From NCBI GenBank assembly GCA_013368325.1, contig JAACJK010000219.1:372001-436000 (forward strand): a stretch of 64,000 nt of DNA, written 5' to 3'. The DNA is from Ephemerocybe angulata. Taxonomy: Eukaryota; Basidiomycota; Agaricomycetes; Agaricales; Psathyrellaceae. Under the pieces are notes generated by a model. It ran no database searches. It had not been told where the DNA came from and saw only the letters and a list, made by a program, of their open reading frames with translations. The number at the start of each line of letters is the position of its first letter. Position 1 is the stretch's first letter. This document shows positions 58,629-64,000 of this stretch, piece by piece. The translations under genes were made by a program, and so were the position numbers.

Positions 58629-58775
58629 ACGAGTCGGTGAGACGTGGCACTCACGGTGCTGATACTCACCACACTTGATGTTGTTACCTGGAGGGGACGA
58701 CATGCGTTACGAGTCAGTGAGACGTGGTGCGGCATACGAGGTGCTGATACTCACCGGGGGACGACATGCATAGCA
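58629..58775. repeat. 80-bp degenerate tandem repeat, about two units
   Basis: ACGAGTC.GTGAGACGTGG recurs at 58629 and 58709. Each unit also contains GGTGCTGATACTCACC and GGGGACGACATGC. The second unit is slightly rearranged. Confidence 0.65.
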
Positions 58776-59806
58776 GTGGCGACGTGGCTGTGGGCGAGTG
58801 TGCAAGGGGCTATCCAGGGGCGAGTGATGACGTGGAAAGGGGACGCAGGCTGAAGGGGACAGGACGCTGGGTGGATGGGCAGCGAGACGGGATGCGGGCT
58901 GTCACACTGGACTGCCCACTATATATACCCGTCTGCGCCAAGTCCCGTGAGTCGCGTTTGTTGATTTGCATTCAACAAACCTGTACGTGTCGCTGACTAC
59001 TCGGTCGCGCGCTCGGAGCTTCACCACCCGTCGGCTGTGTGGTCACTGGTAGCGTAATGATCGCCCCGCACGCCGTCTGAATCCTCTCTCCCTCGTCCCT
59101 CAGTTTGACCGTGTGTTTCCTTCCAACTCCGGATCTCTCTCAGCACAGTCTCTACTATATTTCAAAATTCTCCAGATAAACAACTTCTAAGTAGCACTGA
59201 AAGCCCTTTTTCCTCGACGCTCTCCCGACCACTGAGATCGACCCTGAATGTTAGCTCCGGGAATTGACATCCGTGATGGTGCTGACAGACTTGGCTTTCC
59301 CTCTCTTCTCTGGTGGTGCGCTGACTTTCTACCTTGCAGCGTACACCAAGTAGATGTTTGAGACGCTTCTCTGGGGAGGTATCGACTCTGAACTCCAGTC
59401 TCTTTAGGATACTGGAAACCACTTGTGAATTACAGTGGTCAATGGATTACCGAGCCGCTCACGTACTTCGCTTCCCAGCTCATCCCGGATCTCCGAGCAC
59501 CAAGCAACGCCCGCACACCATGACACCATTTTTTTCCAAGTCCGCTCTCCGTTCGTGGGTGCCCTCCGATTCTCCCTTCATGTCCTCAATCTGCCTCCCA
59601 CGTCGTCGACGCATGTCCACAGTGGGTGGTTCTCCAGCTCTCTCCACCAAGCCTAGTGCATTTCGCGACCATTCTCCACTACCTCTAGTCGCCGGAAGCG
59701 CAACCTACGTCTGCGCCTGCTCACTGGGGCGACGCGCTGGAGCCGACGAGATGCGTGTCCATTCAGCGCAACCCTCCAGGTTCGATGTCACTATCCGGTC
59801 AGTATG

Positions 59807-60285
59807 CCACTCTGACCCGTTTTCCGGACGCTGATATATCGTGTTTAGGCTTTCTTGTGCGATATCCCGACTCCCGTAGCATTGTGCGTCATTTAATTAT
59901 CACTTTGCTCATGGCCTATCGACTCACCATCACCCGTCCCTCATCGACATTAACATCTTACCTCGTATCACCGGAAATTCCACGACAACCGGATAACGAA
60001 AGCTCGACGTTACCGCCAGAACACATCCAGCCTTCGCACTCCCTGGGGACGCCGCGCAGTCTGTACGCCCACTCAATCCAGGATCTCCAAACCCCGGCCC
60101 TTCCCATTTCGATGTCATTATCAATTGTAGGGTAAGTCGGCCGCTCTGACCCATTTTCCGGACGTTGAAATATCGTGTTTAGGATTTCGTCGTGGCTCTC
60201 GACTCTAGCATGGTGCGTTACATATTGTCTGAGTATACGTGTGCCATTCTGACCCATTTTCCGGACGGCAAAATATCATTTTGGC
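59807..60285. repeat. degenerate repeat, three copies
   Basis: CTCTGACCC.TTTTCCGGACG, followed by an ATATCGTGTTTAGG-like segment, occurs near 59812, 60147 and 60250. The first two copies are about 335 bp apart, with further weak similarity between them (CGATGTCA.TATC). Confidence 0.6.
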
Positions 60286-61213
60286 CTTCCCCAGACTCCC
60301 GCACGACACCTCGATTCCCGCTTTGTACGTCGCATATTCCCTTGAACATAACGTTTCTGCTCACCGCCATCATTCCCTCCTCTAGACATTCAAACTCTCG
60401 ACGTACGTCGCATCGCCCTTTCGCTCTGCCCCTTCTGACCCGGCCTTCATATCGGCAGAGATCCCAATAGTGCATAATCCCGTGCTCACGTACGTGTGTT
60501 AACTACCTATCACTCGATCACTCACAGACTGCGTTCAGTGGCATCAGATGGAGATGGATCGCATTTTCGAGAACTGGTAAGCCTCGTTTGTGCCACCCCA
60601 CTGATTATACGCTGACTGACTTAATTATTCAGGAGGCCCTACAGCCCTCTCACTTTGGTATGTCAATTCTGCCTTCATATGCCGGCGCGCGACTAACTCG
60701 GGGGATTCCAAGGTTTCTCGGCGCTTTCAGACTACTATTTCTCGGGCACGCTTACCGCTCGCCCGAGAGACTGCAGGAGTACTCTGAGATTGCTGACTGA
60801 CCGTAAGACCCGAGACGTGAGAGTCCGAGCAAAGCTGAACAGTTTCTGTCAGCTGTGAGAGATCAGTACGACGGAAGTGCTATTAGACGCCGCCGCACGT
60901 ACGCTTTTGAGAGATATTTTTAAAAACTCCCGTACGTACACCTCGGAAGGTTGCGTGCGTCGGAGGAGAGATGGGAAGAGCCTTGGCTCGGTTGAAGGGT
61001 TCATGAAACGATACCTTTCCCGTTTGGGATGAAATAGATGAATCAGAGGCACGCGACGCGCGCCCAGGGTAATTGCATGTACCTTCTCATCCAAACCGTA
61101 TTGGGCCCATTCTACGCGTAAACGGACTAGAGGCAGTTCTAGTGCAGCTATAGGACCCCTGTGTAATGTTCCAAGTCCCCGTCTGAACGGTTAGCATGGC
61201 TAAACCCGCAGAC

Positions 61214-61248
61214 CAGACTTAGGGTAAGCTTAGCTTACCCTAAGTCTG
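61214..61248. repeat. perfect 17-bp inverted repeat with telomere-like motif
   Basis: CAGACTTAGGGTAAGCT and its exact reverse complement are separated by one base. Each arm contains TTAGGG or CCCTAA, and more CCCTAA-like units follow to about 61281. Confidence 0.8.
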
Positions 61249-63020
61249 CCTTACCCCTAGTTACCCTAAGTGTGCCCTAGAATACTCACGGAATGCGATT
61301 GTTGCCTTGCCTCCCACCTGCAATCTCAATTTACTGTACATGCACGCGGTTAGTAACAAATCGTCCTTGACATTGTCCCATTTCACAAGGCAACCGGCAC
61401 GCACACAAGTCCCCGCTCACCCACTCATCCAATGCACGCCAATTGCAATATAGACATTTGCGTTACAATGCCCTCACTGATTGACATAATGTGAGACTTG
61501 AATGATGAATGACTGGAGTCGCCCCAGGGTCCCCGGAACTTGCAAAATTCACATCGCGTTCGGCGGACTTGCGCATTCCGGCTTCGCTGGCCTGGTGTTT
61601 GAATTTGGTTCATTCTAGCCTTTTCATGGATCCCAGACTACGGAAAAAGGTCATATTAGGCTAGAAGCTATGGCCTCCATTCTATTCCAGCGGTCGATCT
61701 CGTCCAATGTCGCGCGATCCGCCGGCACAAAGATCTACGACGTCGGGCGCTTATTTTAGACGCTTGAACCCAAACGCGCGATCTGCAGTCAAACGCGCTC
61801 CGATAGTCAGTATATCAGCACACTAGGCATAGTTATACCCTGGACCAACGATTCGTGTTCACTCCCAAGCACTCCTATCACTGGAATGTGGACAGCACAT
61901 CGAGATCTCGGCACCCACTCCTCCTCACCGTGTTCGGCGTGAATACGCGTTTTCAGACGTATCTGTAACGTTTCGGCAGCACAGGGCTATACATAATGAT
62001 GTATCATACGTTTGATGACAGCGGGAGCTTGCTCTGTTCGGACCGCGACGCTTGGCAGTGGTGGATGTGAGACATCCGGGGGGAGGAGATAAGAGTCGAA
62101 AAGCGAGCGATTGAATGCATTCAGAGACACTTGGGGATACAGGGGCAGTATTGTATATACACTATTTAATAGAATGCAGTGGTATGGTGTGGAGGTCCGA
62201 CTGGGCTGCGATTATCCCGGTGTGCGAAGCAATAATCGTGCATCCTGTGCAATTTCAAGGAAAGCACGACTACGCTCTAACTGCGCTAATATGTCACATT
62301 CAGCATACATTGGCACACGTATATACCTCCCCCAGTACTACCTAAGACTTTACCAAGCTTTCCCAGTCCTCGACATCCTTCCACCAGCGCAGATTCGCGA
62401 TCTCGCCAACCTTCTCCTCCTCGTCCCGTCCATCCGACATAACGCGATAAAGCTCATTTCCCTGCATCTGACCCATCACCCGGCTCGCTTAGCCATGGCA
62501 ACAGACACCCGGAATGCCCGGCTCAGGGCGAACAGTCAGCCAAGCCCGCACTAGAACGGCAAAGAGTGCAGGGAGGGCGCGAAGGCATCGGTTCCCGTTG
62601 AATAAGTGAGTAAAGCGGTGACAGCACCTTCGGAGGTCTGGGTCTGCGGTGTCAGCTTGGATGACCCGAGATCGGCGATGGCTCAGTGACTATTTTGGGC
62701 AAAGGTGGGTGCGAAGTGTATATAAGATGGAGGGACGTACGGTGAGTTTCATCATCCCCTCAGTGGGATTCGCCCTTCCCTCCCTCCTCTCATTTACCTC
62801 TGCGCCCTTGACCACTCGTCAAGGGTCTCGTCACAATGTCTACATTTTTCCATTGCGAGTTCTATCGATTTTGTCAACGATGGCCGATGCTGCGCTTGAG
62901 TGCGCGCTTCGGTGAGTGGACCTTTGTTCGTGCTCATCGCCATTTCTGACGACCGGCCACTGACTACCTTTCTGAAATTGACTATTGTACTCGTGAATGA
63001 TCTTTCCACTCTGCTGGCAC

Positions 63021-63455
63021 ATGAACTTACTTGTTGTTCAAGATCTTTCCTGGAACAAGGAACAAGCCCGATTTTTTGAAGTGAGTTTTTCTTAATTACA
63101 CATTGCCAATTACCACTGACCTAGCACTTCTTTTCCCTAGGACGTCAGACGGTTCAAGGAGCTGGCTGCATGTGGACCTGCATTCCGAATCGCAGCCGTT
63201 GACGCGTCTGAAGTCAAAAGGTGAGTAGTCTAGCCTGCGAATACAGATATGCTGATGTTGTGATAACGTGCACTAGGATGTCAATGGAAAATCAATTTCA
63301 TTCAAAATGTATGTAAGTACATTAAATCTGACACTACAAAGCTCTGCTGAACATCCTCCAGGACTTACCGGCGCCTTCCGCAGGCCGAGGACTCGAATGC
63401 GCGATTTGGGAGCCTTGCTCGACGAAACAAGACTCACCTTGCTGTTCCATGCTAG
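63021..63455 (+). CDS. possible small multi-exon gene, function unknown
   Basis: Four candidate exons, 63021-63080, 63141-63220, 63277-63312 and 63362-63455, with good GT-AG signals (three of the four donors or acceptors are near-consensus), join into an 89-residue frame: NLLVVQDLSWNKEQARFFE, then FKELAACGPAFRIAAVDASEV, then TYRRLPQAEDSNARFG and HLAVPC at the end. The composition looks like real protein rather than chance. It may be the N-terminal part of a longer gene whose later exons (for example around 63690-63820) continue past the window, or a relic. No family recognised. Confidence 0.4.
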
Positions 63456-64000
63456 TCAGACTTGTGACTTACCTTCAAAACCCACAGCGAGCATCGTTGC
63501 ATGCACAACCTCGAAATCATACCCTGCACCATCCCTCGTCCTCTCGGAGCTGCATGTATTGCACCTGCGTCGGGTGCGTCCCTGTGCATACTGTTGATCC
63601 CTCGATCGTGCAGGGCGACGGCTTGGGCATTCGGTGAGTGGTAAGTTCCGACGCACTCAAACAGACGAAAGACTTACTTCGGCACCCAGTGTTCCGTAGT
63701 CAAAAGCGCCGGGAGGCCTTCGTTGGCGACGTCGGGGCTTCGTGTGAGTCGGACGTCCGCTGCGCTGCCGTACGACGATATGCCGGAGTGCTGAAAGTCA
63801 GCAACTTCAATGAGAGGTGAGTCTGATGCCGGACAGCTCGAAAATCGAGGTACTTACCATTGCACCGCAGCCAGCCCCTTCGCATCTCCGTCTCCGACCA
63901 CTGTCGCACACTCCGGACGTGTGCGGCACACACTTCGGGTGATGGGCGCGCCTGGTGCTTCCATCGATTTGGCGGAATTTCAAACCGTCCGTTCTTGCGG
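63456..64000. other. right-edge region, possible further exons
   Basis: Contains a plausible exon between the AG at 63690 and the GTGAG at 63818, and another acceptor near 63872, but I cannot link them to the upstream exons with confidence. Confidence 0.3.

Larger units (their letters stand above)
58286..63020. other. gene-poor, repeat-bearing region
   Basis: About 4.7 kb without a convincing gene. It contains an 80-bp tandem repeat (58629-58775), a degenerate repeat with three copies (59807-60285) and a telomere-like hairpin (61214-61248), listed separately. Frames up to 166 codons occur but lack motifs and splice logic. Confidence 0.5.

Noticed and set aside
58629..58775. CRISPR-like repetition
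   Set aside because: Only two long imperfect units without regular spacers, in a eukaryotic genome.
62111..62554. 147-codon plus-strand frame
   Set aside because: No family resemblance, no intron logic and poor codon bias compared with genuine genes in the window.

Overview
This window is from a filamentous basidiomycete fungus, most likely an Agaricomycete. The signs are many short (about 42-75 nt) GT-AG introns, families typical of that group (DUF6593, DUF6697, HSPA12-type Hsp70-like ATPase, lineage-expanded F-box proteins, a GH62 arabinofuranosidase) and conserved eukaryotic housekeeping genes (UTP7, CDH1, AC40/RPC40). All exon models were read by hand from splice signals and checked for frame; no transcript data were available.

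Layout. 0-13.9 kb: the N-terminus of a minus-strand gene, two convergent divergent-paralogue coiled-coil genes (1175-3872 and 4365-6580), two tRNA-Ala(AGC) genes, a third coiled-coil gene ending in a CaaX-like motif (8618-10510), a truncated Atg14/UVRAG-type gene (10886-11447) and UTP7 (11815-13949). 13.9-25.6 kb: a 1.05-kb element with 44-bp perfect terminal inverted repeats, an Hsp70-like gene with 13 exons, the first F-box/zinc-finger gene, a third tRNA-Ala and GH62. 25.6-44.4 kb: a second F-box/zinc-finger gene, an RGG-rich gene, CDH1, a small multi-pass membrane protein, a fourth tRNA-Ala, an F-box gene of the coiled-coil/leucine-rich type, two tandem F-box/zinc-finger genes and a single-exon gene of unknown function. 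44.4-58.3 kb: a tandem pair of coiled-coil/DUF6697 genes (the second carries a one-base frameshift), a repeat-rich coiled-coil gene, a fifth F-box/zinc-finger gene containing a MITE-like insertion, a DUF6593 gene and RPC40. 58.3-64 kb: gene-poor and rich in degenerate repeats, with one possible small gene near the right end.

The most notable content is the five-member F-box/zinc-finger family. Its members share exon lengths (115, 192, 77, 89, 110, 197 nt), an F-box, a split CxxC pair, a mid-protein CxxC and a C-terminal C2H2-like finger. In one copy a 327-bp inverted-repeat element lies at a position where its own ends supply both splice sites, so splicing it out keeps the frame. Other dynamic signals are a tandem duplication with strong 3' homogenisation, an internal exon duplication, an inferred GC-AG intron and several repeat families.
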